From Puniceicoccales bacterium (GTDB lineage: Bacteria > Verrucomicrobiota > Verrucomicrobiia > Opitutales > UBA953), in the NCBI GenBank assembly GCA_031284845.1, contig JAITXH010000177.1:1-30149 (forward strand): DNA of 30,149 nt, written 5' to 3'. The position numbers and the translations under genes are program-made. Shown one piece after another: positions 1-7,388 of the stretch. Under the pieces are notes generated by a model. It worked only from the letters and a program-made list of their open reading frames with translations, was not told the DNA's origin and made no database searches. Numbering within the stretch: the first letter of the stretch is position 1; every line of letters starts with the position of its first letter.

Positions 1-2
1 CT

Positions 3-74
3 TCCCATCTCCGCCGCGTCGGTTCCGACAAAACAGGCCACTGGGAAATTTTGGAGAGACCACCGCAACAATGA
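3..74 (+). CDS. C-terminal tail of a protein entering from upstream (possible winged-helix end)
   Basis: Frame 3 is open from the window edge to a TGA at 72-74 and reads SHLRRVGSDKTGHWEILERP followed by PQQ. The pattern of a hydrophobic residue, then RxGSDKTGxWEIL, resembles the last strand-turn-strand of winged-helix domains that end RecG-like/AlbA_2 ATPases and Fic-family proteins. That is a recollection of the family pattern, not a search result. Only 23 residues are visible, so the identity is weak. If correct, it adds another accessory or defence-type gene beside the viperin. Confidence 0.4.
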   Translation, partial: SHLRRVGSDKTGHWEILERPPQQ

Positions 75-723
75 AATGATTGTCGGTGGCGGCACCTATT
101 TTGGTGTTTCCGCACGAAGCAGCATCCCCCTCTACTCCCCCGAACCACCCCGCACACCTACCTCAACTTGGCCACATCACCCGGAATTTTCTCGTGTAAA
201 TTTTTCAGGACAAGTTGCAACAACCCCACCGGCTCCAAACCCACCGCCTCCGCCACTCGTTCCGGCACCACTCACTCCACCGGCACCCTCGCCGTGAACA
301 ACGCCAACCGTCAAAACCCCAACAACAAAAATTACGCCACCGCGAAAAAGTCTCCCGCCTCGTCCTCTCACACCACCCCCACTCAACCCACCCCGCCCGA
401 CGACACCGTCTCCCCCGCACCCCCGCCCAAATCCATCCGTCGTCTCTTCAGCGAAGGTCGCCTCCTCCGCGACCGAAAGCGCAACCGATGATCCCATCTG
501 GAAACACAGCGACCTTTTCCGCACGTAACGCAGCAGGGAGAAAGAACGCATATTCTTCTCCTCACCCGCACAGGATTTCTACGAGATAAAGGCATTACGT
601 TGTCGCGCAGATGATTTTTACGCGATGTCGTAATCTGTTAGCCGCCAACAAGAAACAACTCTAAAATATTTCCGAATCTCCCCGAGTTTTCTCCTTCATC
701 TGCTTCTGTTCTTATGAAGCCCG
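75..723. other. gene-poor, C-rich stretch upstream of the viperin gene
   Basis: I see no convincing gene here. Positions about 120-500 are very rich in C and poor in G on the plus strand. This leaves overlapping open frames in several registers whose translations are low-complexity Pro/Thr/Ser/His (plus) or Gly/Arg (minus), as expected from base skew rather than selection. The last 120 bases are more AT-rich and probably hold the viperin promoter, but I cannot pick a credible -35/-10 pair. Confidence 0.5.
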
Positions 724-1641
724 ATGAACAACATAACTCAACGGGATACCCTTCCCAACACCATCAACATCCACTCACTCACGCGGTGCAGCTATGCTTG
801 TGGTTTTTGCCACTCCGGCTTTGCCACTGCAGGTTGTGAGAAATTGCCGCATAGACAATTCCTCGAAATCGTCCATCAATTTGCCGCATTGCCGAAACTC
901 GATGGACAAGCACGCAAAATTACTTTTGCAGGAGGTGAACCGCTTCTCTATTGCGGAATCGTTGATGTCATCGGGTTTGCCAAAGAGCAAGGACTTGTCA
1001 CCTCCCTCGTGACAAATGGACTCCATCTCACACCGGGAATACTTGCTCGCCTCACGCCGATATTGGATTGGTGCGCCATCAGTGTGGATTCTGCCGACAC
1101 CGTCACAAACCGCCTTATCGGACGTTGTACCGCCAAAGGCACGGTTCTCTCCAAGGAGGACTACATCATTCGCGCACGAACATTACGCGAAGCAAAGGTT
1201 CATTTGAAAATCAACACCGTCGTCAACCGCAGAAATCTTCTTGAGGACTTTACCCCCTTCATCAACGCTGCATATCCTGAGCGTTGGAAAATTCTACAAT
1301 GTTCGCAAATGGAAGGAGAGAACGACGCCGATTTCGACAGATGGGCAATCACACCCGAAGAATTTGACGATTTTCTAAATTATCACCATGAAAAGCTAGG
1401 AAAAACTGACATTGCTCTCGTTCCGGAAACGCAGAACGACATTCGTGGAACTTACGCGATCGTCGCTCCCAATGGCTGCTTCCTGGATAACTCGGATGGC
1501 ACCTGCCGCTATTCCCGTCCCATCGTCGAAGTCGGTATTGAAACTGCATTTTCGGATGTCCGCTTTTCCTCTGAACGCTTTCGCCAGCGCAACGGGGATT
1601 ACAATTTCACCACTGGGAAAAACCGCAGTCGGAACAATTAA
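724..1641 (+). CDS. prokaryotic viperin homologue (radical SAM, ddhNTP-type antiviral enzyme)
   Basis: This 305-residue radical SAM protein matches the viperin family along its whole length. Near the N-terminus is the cluster motif CxxxCxxC (C22, C26, C29) in RCSYACGFCHSGF. GGEPLL follows at about 70-75. Then come viperin signatures KINTVVNRRNLLEDF (about 162-176), PERWKILQCSQMEGEN (185-200), VPETQNDIRGTYAI (233-246), SRPIVEVGIETAF (264-276) and a C-terminal RNGDYNF. These correspond to human viperin KINSVINRFN, RWKVFQCLLIEGEN, VPES-SYLILD, ILDVGVEEA and RGGKYVW. Viperins convert CTP, or in bacteria also GTP/UTP, to 3'-deoxy-3',4'-didehydro nucleotides that terminate viral RNA synthesis. The ATG at 724 lacks a clear Shine-Dalgarno. 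It heads a three-gene co-directional cluster. No nucleotide kinase, a common pVip neighbour, is visible. Nucleotide specificity cannot be read from the sequence. Confidence 0.93.
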   Translation: MNNITQRDTLPNTINIHSLTRCSYACGFCHSGFATAGCEKLPHRQFLEIVHQFAALPKLDGQARKITFAGGEPLLYCGIVDVIGFAKEQGLVTSLVTNGLHLTPGILARLTPILDWCAISVDSADTVTNRLIGRCTAKGTVLSKEDYIIRARTLREAKVHLKINTVVNRRNLLEDFTPFINAAYPERWKILQCSQMEGENDADFDRWAITPEEFDDFLNYHHEKLGKTDIALVPETQNDIRGTYAIVAPNGCFLDNSDGTCRYSRPIVEVGIETAFSDVRFSSERFRQRNGDYNFTTGKNRSRNN

Positions 1642-1677
1642 GCCACTTAAACAACAAACCAATACAAACAACGATAT

Positions 1678-1977
1678 ATGAAACATCTATCACAAGACAT
1701 GACCCCGCTCGGTATGCCATCCGTGCATCAAGATCATTTGCGACGTATACGCATTGCAATCGAAAGAGAAGGGAAACAGCCTCGTGATTTCCGCGGAAAA
1801 CGTCTGCTTCACTGTGGACGCGATTTTTCCTCAGTCCCCATTGGGCAACGATGGCGAGGAATTTTCCGTGAGACAGGAAACCATTGGCTTTTTTATGCAT
1901 GCATGAGCCACGAGAGATACAACAAATTCCTCCAACGACTAAAAAGAAAGGGAATAGCCTGTACCCGTGGGCGGTGA
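1678..1977 (+). CDS. 99-residue protein of unknown function in the viperin cluster
   Basis: The gene starts 36 bases after the viperin stop and ends 60 bases before the ankyrin-like gene, in the same direction, so all three are probably co-transcribed. The product is basic, with many Arg, Lys and His residues and no signal peptide or membrane segment. Its centre reads RGKRLLHCGRDFSSVPIGQ, then RWRGIFRETGNHWLFYACMSHERYNKFL. The alternation of short hydrophobic and aromatic stretches suggests a small alpha/beta fold. I do not recognise a family. A small nucleic-acid-binding or regulatory partner is possible but unproven. The spacer ahead of its ATG is A/C-rich with no Shine-Dalgarno. Confidence 0.6.
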   Translation: MKHLSQDMTPLGMPSVHQDHLRRIRIAIEREGKQPRDFRGKRLLHCGRDFSSVPIGQRWRGIFRETGNHWLFYACMSHERYNKFLQRLKRKGIACTRGR

Positions 1978-2037
1978 CATTTTGCACTTGAATCGTAACC
2001 AATAACAAACAAAACGAAACAAATAACCGATACTATT

Positions 2038-4800
2038 ATGCGAAAAGCAAGCCAATCCCGCAAAAATAACCCTGCGTCGTTTCCAACGTGCGGAGAAGTC
2101 TTCCATTTTTTCATCATTGATGCCTTGGAACTTCACAAGTGGCAGGATGCGTGGAGAGAAGATGACACAAACAGAACAAATCTAAAAAACAAAGAGATTA
2201 GCGACAAACTCAATGATTGGAAAAAAGAAAAAATCATCCCCACTCAAAAAGATTTTGAATATTTCATAGATGAATGTTTCAAAGAAATAAAAATTAAATC
2301 ACTTGAGAACGAAAATGTATGGAAAAACATAACAATCGCACTCAAGGAAGGATGGAAGAAAATTCTCAACTCCCATTGTGATTTTATAAAGAAAAATACG
2401 GTTGACACCAAGACACCAGATCATCGAATTTGGCTTTCCTGTAGTAATATATTTACCGCATTAGTGTCGTTCCTTTACACAAAAAGGTTAGTTCGGCGCG
2501 TGCTACAGGAGAAAGAAATTCGGAATAGCCCCATAATTAAAATGAGCCTGCATGATTTATTATGCTTACTTTTGGAAAAAGCACATGGGAAACAGGAAAG
2601 AAGTCTTACTATGTTTTGTGTGACACATTATGCAAGTGTGACTCAAAAAAATGCTGACATTTTATTTGACGAGTTTAAGCTTCATCCAAATCCAAAGTCG
2701 TTTTTTTCTTTTCTTAAAAATCTATCTAAACGTAAATCGCTTTTTAAAGATCGTCTCGATTTTCTTGAATTTATTATCAATTTTGCCTTTGCACGAAGTC
2801 TTGAACAATTGCAAATGAAAATCAAACCATTGATCCCTAAAGATTGCCTAGATGAATTTTATAAAATGCTTCTTTTATTCTCTAACTCTCTTAATTGGAT
2901 AGAGAAGGAACTTGACAAAACGGAAGGTGTAACAAAAAATTACTCTTTTGAAGATTACATTCATTACGTTCAAAATACTTTTGAAAAATATGTAGAACTT
3001 TTTCAAGCACGGAAAGATGAGCCGGATGGTGTGTGTCCAGATGAAATCAATTCCCTTAAACATGGAGAAAAATTAACAATATTAAATAAATACTTTTCGT
3101 TTATAATTCCTCAAAAACTTAATGAATATTTTAAAAATGTTCAGGAGTTGTATGATAGAACAACTCAAGTTTTAACAAAAGAGCCGAGAACATCGAAAGC
3201 GGAACAAAATCAAATTAGAGAGGATATTAAAAAAATAAAACAGCAAGAAATGGAGCTTATTTGGAATCCTTGTCTATCCGGTTTGTTATTGCTTGCAGAA
3301 GCGAGAATATCCTTATTTGAAAAAAATATTAGCATAGACTCCATTCGCAAAATTTACGACGCTGCAGTAGAAAAGAGTCTTTATCGTGCAGCAGTTTTTA
3401 TAAAACCAATTCTTGAAGAATCTTTGGGATTTACTGCATTACTCTATAGTAACGGGGAGAACGGTGAGACACAAAAAGAGGTAAACACTTGGCTAAAAAA
3501 ACGATTTACGCAGTGGGACTTGCTGGACATGGGACATGAATTTGATCATAGATTCTTTCCCCAACGTGTCGAGAAAGCGAAAATTAAATTCATTTCTCGA
3601 CTGTCGGATGAATTACTCAAGGAAAGAGGAATCCCTGTTCATCATCATTATAGTCAAACTATTCTAAATTATGGATCAATTGAGATCGAATACGCAAAAA
3701 AATTACTTGCCAGTCCCGTCAATACACGAAGGAAAAATGAATTAATCCCAGCAGAAAAAACCCTTAGAGGAGAATCACAGCCTCCCGTGATGGAAGCGTT
3801 GGATTGTGCATTGGCCACAAAGGAAGAAAAATATCTGAACTATGCAGAAAAGCTTATTCAAGATCCGGATGTCGATTTAAATTTCATAACACAATCAGAC
3901 GAAACAATTTTAACCCGAGCTTTTGAGTGTGAAGCATACGAACTCATCCTGAGAATTTTAGAACGCGCAAATCCGACTACAAAAAATCCAATTTTGCGGG
4001 AAACGTTTTTACATTCTAAGAAGATAGATGTTTCCAAATTCGACAAGGATACTTTCAGCTCCCTGAAAAAAGAATTGGATTCTTATGATAGTCAACAGAC
4101 AACTGGCAAACCATTTTCTTCATTAATAAATCGAGGCGATCAGATGTTTATTGCAAATGCTGTCGGATTGGCGATTGCGCATGGACAACTTTCTATTTTG
4201 AAAAAATTAAACGATATCGTGGACGACTTGACTGCCCCAATTGTCAATGGGGTGACACCTCTTTTTTACGCTGTATTTTTAATTTCTATGATTGAAGATC
4301 CAAACGGGTACGTTGAAAAACTCTTTAATGAATCATCTACGTTGCCCGTGCATGATTGCCTGGAAGGGCTTGCTAATGATCCGAGTGCGAGAGATGAACT
4401 ATCGAAAATGCCTGAAGTTTTAGGGAAATATCTTTCAGGAATTTATGCTTGTCTCGATTTTTTAATTTCCTCTGATGGTGCAAATGTTGACGTAAACATT
4501 CCAAATGATCTTTTTGAGGAAGGCGATCATACGTCTCTGACTTTCTCGGTAAAATGTAAGAGAGAAAAAATTGTTCTAAAGTTACTAAAAAACGAAAAAA
4601 CAAATATAAATTATCCCGTTTCAGGGGGTTATACTGCGATCTATTTTGCAATAAAAAACAACGATATTAAGATGGTGAATATTCTCCTTGAATATGCTGC
4701 AAATTGTTCATTGTTGATAGAGAAAGAAAAATGTCATATTTACGATTTACCCATGTCTGAAGAAATTAGAAAACTCATTCCACGTCATGAAAATGTTTAA
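2038..4800 (+). CDS. large helical protein with C-terminal ankyrin-like repeats, viperin-linked
   Basis: The protein has 920 residues and no signal peptide or membrane segment, so it is likely cytoplasmic. Residues 1 to about 110 form a helical domain (FHFFIIDALELHKWQ, SDKLNDWKKEKIIPTQKDFE) that may contain a helix-turn-helix. The middle (about 110-560) is a long, mostly helical region rich in Lys, Phe and Leu, including a TPR-like stretch (IRKIYDAAVEKSLYRAAVFI). From about 570 ankyrin-like units appear: ETILTRAFECEAYELILRIL, GVTPLFYAVFL, HTSLTFSVKCKREKIVLKLL and GGYTAIYFAIKNNDIKMVNI. The gene is much more AT-rich than the housekeeping genes and uses AAA, ATT and TTT heavily, a sign of horizontal transfer. 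No nuclease, protease or nucleotide-binding motif is obvious. Its position behind viperin suggests a sensor or partner role, which is inference. Confidence 0.85.
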   Translation: MRKASQSRKNNPASFPTCGEVFHFFIIDALELHKWQDAWREDDTNRTNLKNKEISDKLNDWKKEKIIPTQKDFEYFIDECFKEIKIKSLENENVWKNITIALKEGWKKILNSHCDFIKKNTVDTKTPDHRIWLSCSNIFTALVSFLYTKRLVRRVLQEKEIRNSPIIKMSLHDLLCLLLEKAHGKQERSLTMFCVTHYASVTQKNADILFDEFKLHPNPKSFFSFLKNLSKRKSLFKDRLDFLEFIINFAFARSLEQLQMKIKPLIPKDCLDEFYKMLLLFSNSLNWIEKELDKTEGVTKNYSFEDYIHYVQNTFEKYVELFQARKDEPDGVCPDEINSLKHGEKLTILNKYFSFIIPQKLNEYFKNVQELYDRTTQVLTKEPRTSKAEQNQIREDIKKIKQQEMELIWNPCLSGLLLLAEARISLFEKNISIDSIRKIYDAAVEKSLYRAAVFIKPILEESLGFTALLYSNGENGETQKEVNTWLKKRFTQWDLLDMGHEFDHRFFPQRVEKAKIKFISRLSDELLKERGIPVHHHYSQTILNYGSIEIEYAKKLLASPVNTRRKNELIPAEKTLRGESQPPVMEALDCALATKEEKYLNYAEKLIQDPDVDLNFITQSDETILTRAFECEAYELILRILERANPTTKNPILRETFLHSKKIDVSKFDKDTFSSLKKELDSYDSQQTTGKPFSSLINRGDQMFIANAVGLAIAHGQLSILKKLNDIVDDLTAPIVNGVTPLFYAVFLISMIEDPNGYVEKLFNESSTLPVHDCLEGLANDPSARDELSKMPEVLGKYLSGIYACLDFLISSDGANVDVNIPNDLFEEGDHTSLTFSVKCKREKIVLKLLKNEKTNINYPVSGGYTAIYFAIKNNDIKMVNILLEYAANCSLLIEKEKCHIYDLPMSEEIRKLIPRHENV

Positions 4801-4923
4801 TGTAAAATGACGGAAGAGAATGCCACGTCTAAAGGTGCTGACACACATGTGACACGATAAAGATCATGAAGGCTTGCATTGTCGTCCACAGAATGATACT
4901 ACGAAAAAATTATTTTGATGGCA

Positions 4924-5544
4924 TTATTCGTAAATTTCCGGCAGTTCTCCGCGTAATTTCTGGTAATGCCGACATGCCTTTTCGCTGCCCGGTTTACTAT
5001 TACGAGGCGGTTTTTTAATTGAGGTCAAATCCGGCAAAACATCTGGAAATTTCATATATTGGATGTATCGCTCTGGTTCGTGTTTTTTATACATTCTAAT
5101 CAGATGAATTTGTTTTTCTCTTGGTCCGATTAAGTCCTCTTCGTTCAGTGCTGCAATCCGAATCAGCTTTTGGCCTTCTTTGTTTTTGTTTCGCGCATGA
5201 ATCTTTCCGTCTTTTGTGACGTAAACCAAATTTCCGTAAGCATATTGACAAGGATCGGGAACCGTTTTTGAGGATTTGGCACTATTGCAAGAAGCGCAGG
5301 AATAGACGAGGTTTTCATATTTTAAGGCCAATTCTGGGGCGAGCATTCTGGGAACAAGATGTTCCACTACCCAATTGGCACGTTTCCTACCCCATGTCTC
5401 ACGCAATAAGCAATACACGCACCGAAAATCAAATTCATCCCGCAACCAATCGCGATAATCATTCCATTTTTTGTATCCATCCGGCCCATGTTTGCGGACA
5501 TAGGCGTGAGTTGGATAACAAAAGGGAGAAGTTGATTTATTCAT
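4924..5544 (-). CDS. HNH endonuclease
   Basis: This 206-residue protein has a clear zinc-ribbon HNH core. There is a first CxxC (C42, C45 in FRCVYC), then VVEHLVPR with the catalytic-type E61-H62 pair, then NLVYSCASCNSAK with C83, C86 and N87. The approximately 100-residue C-terminal part is basic and not recognised. HNH enzymes cut DNA and occur as homing, restriction-like or anti-phage nucleases. Its ATG lies inside the stop of the small ORF upstream (ATGAATAA), so the two are translationally coupled. AAGGA seven bases before the ATG is a good ribosome binding site. It is convergent with the viperin/ankyrin cluster, with 123 bases between the stops. Confidence 0.88.
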   Translation of the reverse strand: MNKSTSPFCYPTHAYVRKHGPDGYKKWNDYRDWLRDEFDFRCVYCLLRETWGRKRANWVVEHLVPRMLAPELALKYENLVYSCASCNSAKSSKTVPDPCQYAYGNLVYVTKDGKIHARNKNKEGQKLIRIAALNEEDLIGPREKQIHLIRMYKKHEPERYIQYMKFPDVLPDLTSIKKPPRNSKPGSEKACRHYQKLRGELPEIYE

Positions 5545-5848
5545 CCCATTTTCCTTCCCTTTTCAAACGGTCAATTTCCTGATCGAGTTCTTCGACCGGA
5601 TAGGGAGCCAACAATTGGCGCGGCAACGAAGTTTGTTTTTGCAATCGTTCTAATTCCTCTAACTCCACTTTTGTAATACGCCCTTCATACTCCTTTTCTA
5701 TCAATTCAGACCGGCGTTCATTATGGATGGGCCAGTCGGAAGTGAGATTGATTAGTTCCTGAAGAGTATTGATTTTTCTAAAGTCCTTCGGGATATATTC
5801 CGTTTGTTCAAAGAGAATACGTCCGCGAGAGTGTCTTGCGTGGACGCC
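5537..5848 (-). pseudogene. 5'-truncated small partner gene of the HNH endonuclease
   Basis: This open frame overlaps the HNH start by 8 bases. Its translation begins after an in-frame TAG at 5849-5851 and contains FEQTEYIPKDFRKIN, DWPIHNERRSELIEKEYEGR, ITKVELEELERLQKQTSL and EELDQEIDRLKREGKWDE. The ERRxELIxKEYxGxxTxxELxELERLQ pattern is one I recall from small charged helical proteins encoded next to HNH nucleases in Verrucomicrobiota and Planctomycetota. No ATG, GTG or TTG occurs before codon NERRSEL, more than 50 codons in, so the start appears lost. The PP2C stop lies just 20 bases upstream, suggesting a rearrangement junction. An ATT start at 5816-5818 is the alternative. Confidence 0.6.
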
Positions 5849-5871
5849 CTACCCGCAAACTTAACGGTAAT

Positions 5872-6672
5872 TCACAAATTATCCTCTCCGGTTACCGTCG
5901 AATTTTCTTTGCCTATTTTGATGAGCACTACCGCGATGTTGTCGCGTCCACCAGCAGCGTTTGCTTCGACAATCAGACGGCGACAAGTGGCAGTCGGCGT
6001 TTTGTTCAAACGGAGAATCGCTGCGATTTCATCATCCGGTAACATGCCATGCAGACCATCGCTGCAAAGGAGGATTTGAGTGCCACCGGTGACATTCTCG
6101 ATAAAAACCTCCGGGGCCGCAGGTGGCTGCATTCCGGCAAAACGCTCCAGACGTGAACTGCCGGGATGGTCCCGCGCTTGCTCCTTTGTAATCTCGCCCC
6201 ATCGGACCAATTTGGCCGCCCAATTATGATCTTCAGTGACTTGGCGGAGCGGAGATTCCCCGCCGCCAAAAAGGTAAGCGCGGCTGTCTCCTAGGTTCAC
6301 AAAGACGGCACGCGTTCCGATGAGCCAGACGCCACAAAAAGTGGCACCGTGAGAAACATAAAATCCGTCGTGTGTGTTGGTGTAAAGCTCGTCACTCAAG
6401 TGACTCAACTGCCCGGAGAGGAGCTTGGCAGCAGCTTTCGGGGTGAGCTTTGTTTTGAGACGCGCTGTCTTCTGCTTGAGTAATTCGGGAATGGAGGTGG
6501 TGACGATCTTGGAAGCTTCTTCGCCGTGGGACAGACCGCCCATGCCATCCGAAACCGCAAAAAGGCCATCGGCGTGCTGGAATAGCACGGCATCTTGGTT
6601 GGACTTCCGCTGCCGTCCGATGTCCACGCGGAAGGCGGCGTCAAAGGTATAATTAAAATGTCGGGTCGTCAT
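5872..6672 (-). CDS. PP2C-family serine/threonine protein phosphatase
   Basis: A 266-residue PP2C-type metal-dependent phosphatase of the bacterial Stp/PrpC class, which removes phosphate from Ser/Thr residues. The metal-binding motifs are all present: RKSNQDAV (D27), AVSDGMGG (D42), FVNLGDSRAYLF (D129), TEDHN (147-151), LLCSDGLHGML (D204) and GGRDNIAVVLIKI (D244). It has no membrane segment, so it is cytosolic. The start fits the family: MTTRHFNYTFDAAFRVDIG leads into the conserved first strand. It follows the RbsD/FucU-like gene on the same strand at a distance of about 160 bases. No Hanks-type kinase is in the window. Confidence 0.93.
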   Translation of the reverse strand: MTTRHFNYTFDAAFRVDIGRQRKSNQDAVLFQHADGLFAVSDGMGGLSHGEEASKIVTTSIPELLKQKTARLKTKLTPKAAAKLLSGQLSHLSDELYTNTHDGFYVSHGATFCGVWLIGTRAVFVNLGDSRAYLFGGGESPLRQVTEDHNWAAKLVRWGEITKEQARDHPGSSRLERFAGMQPPAAPEVFIENVTGGTQILLCSDGLHGMLPDDEIAAILRLNKTPTATCRRLIVEANAAGGRDNIAVVLIKIGKENSTVTGEDNL

Positions 6673-6742
6673 TGGATTCGTCCGTCTCGCGGATACGGTT
6701 TTTGAGTTTTTACCTTTTGTCTGCCCGGATGCCGTCAGGCTT

Positions 6743-6786
6743 GCCGGAAGCGCACGCGAAGGCGTGTGCTCTTCTGTCCGTCCGGC
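6743..6786. terminator. long GC-rich hairpin between the RbsD/FucU-like gene and the PP2C gene
   Basis: An outer arm GCCGG (6743-6747) pairs with CCGGC (6782-6786). An inner arm GCGCACGC pairs with GCGTGTGC around a four-base loop (7 of 8 pairs). It lies in the 160-base gap between two minus-strand genes and could attenuate read-through or be an intergenic repeat. No strong U-tract follows. Confidence 0.4.
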
Positions 6787-6833
6787 CTTTCTAGGGTTTT
6801 TTCACACTTCTCCTGAAAGGCAGGGGAGCAGGA

Positions 6834-7325
6834 TTATTTTTTGCCGGAGGCGGCCAGTTTTTTGCGCAATGTTTTTTCGCGCGCAGCATCCCAATAGGCA
6901 CAATCCAATTCAAAGAAGGTCGTGGTGTATGGGATAGTGAGGCTGCTTTTCAAAAGAAGGACGTTGAACATGCGGCTTGCCTGATCCAAGCGGGCTATCA
7001 TCTCGTCGTGCAAGATGGATTGGGCTTGGTCGCCAAAGATTGCTTTCATTTTCCCGCGCAGGGTATCTATGCCCGGAACATCTTTTTCATCAAGAAATCC
7101 CAACTCTTTATCCAGATAAACCGCAGCCTTGATGTGCGGGGCCGCAGTAATTTCTTTGTGAACATGCGCGAGGATGTCCGTATAGGAATCGTCAACGTAA
7201 AGGGTCTTGATGCCCGGTTGGGTTTGCAGGGGATAAGCCATATCGGCTACGACTATCCAGTTGCGGTGCCCTAACAGGGGCAGGGCTGCGGTTAACTCGT
7301 CTTTCCAGGAATTGATTTTTGCCAT
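6834..7325 (-). CDS. RbsD/FucU-like protein
   Basis: This 163-residue protein has the RbsD/FucU opening: a helix ending LTAALPLLGHRNWIVVADMA and YPLQ. Its GH-x-x-W-IVVAD stretch matches the GHxDxIVIADAxxP motif whose His is catalytic in pyranases and mutarotases. Near the C-terminus, LLLKSSLTIPYTTTFFELDC resembles the family's T(x)PY segment. RbsD interconverts beta-pyranose and beta-furanose ribose; FucU does the same kind of job on fucose. The length is slightly over typical (about 140) owing to an internal acidic insert and a Lys-rich tail. No sugar-transport genes are adjacent, so the substrate is unknown. It lies 63 bases downstream of clpC on the same strand. Confidence 0.6.
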   Translation of the reverse strand: MAKINSWKDELTAALPLLGHRNWIVVADMAYPLQTQPGIKTLYVDDSYTDILAHVHKEITAAPHIKAAVYLDKELGFLDEKDVPGIDTLRGKMKAIFGDQAQSILHDEMIARLDQASRMFNVLLLKSSLTIPYTTTFFELDCAYWDAAREKTLRKKLAASGKK

Positions 7326-7356
7326 GGGTGTTGTCGGCTGTGTTGTTGTCCCTCAA

Positions 7357-7377
7357 CCACACATAACGCAAGTGTGG
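7357..7377. terminator. hairpin in the clpC downstream gap
   Basis: CCACAC (7357-7362) and GTGTGG (7372-7377) form a perfect six-base stem with a nine-base loop, placed between the clpC stop and the next gene. There is no U-tract, so it could be a weak terminator or an RNA-processing site. Confidence 0.3.
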
Positions 7378-7388
7378 CCTTGGGCGAT

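Noticed and set aside
177..551. 124-residue Gly-rich frame on the minus strand
   Set aside because: The Gly/Arg runs follow from C-rich DNA, the overlapping frames in other registers are equally long, and no start signal is visible.
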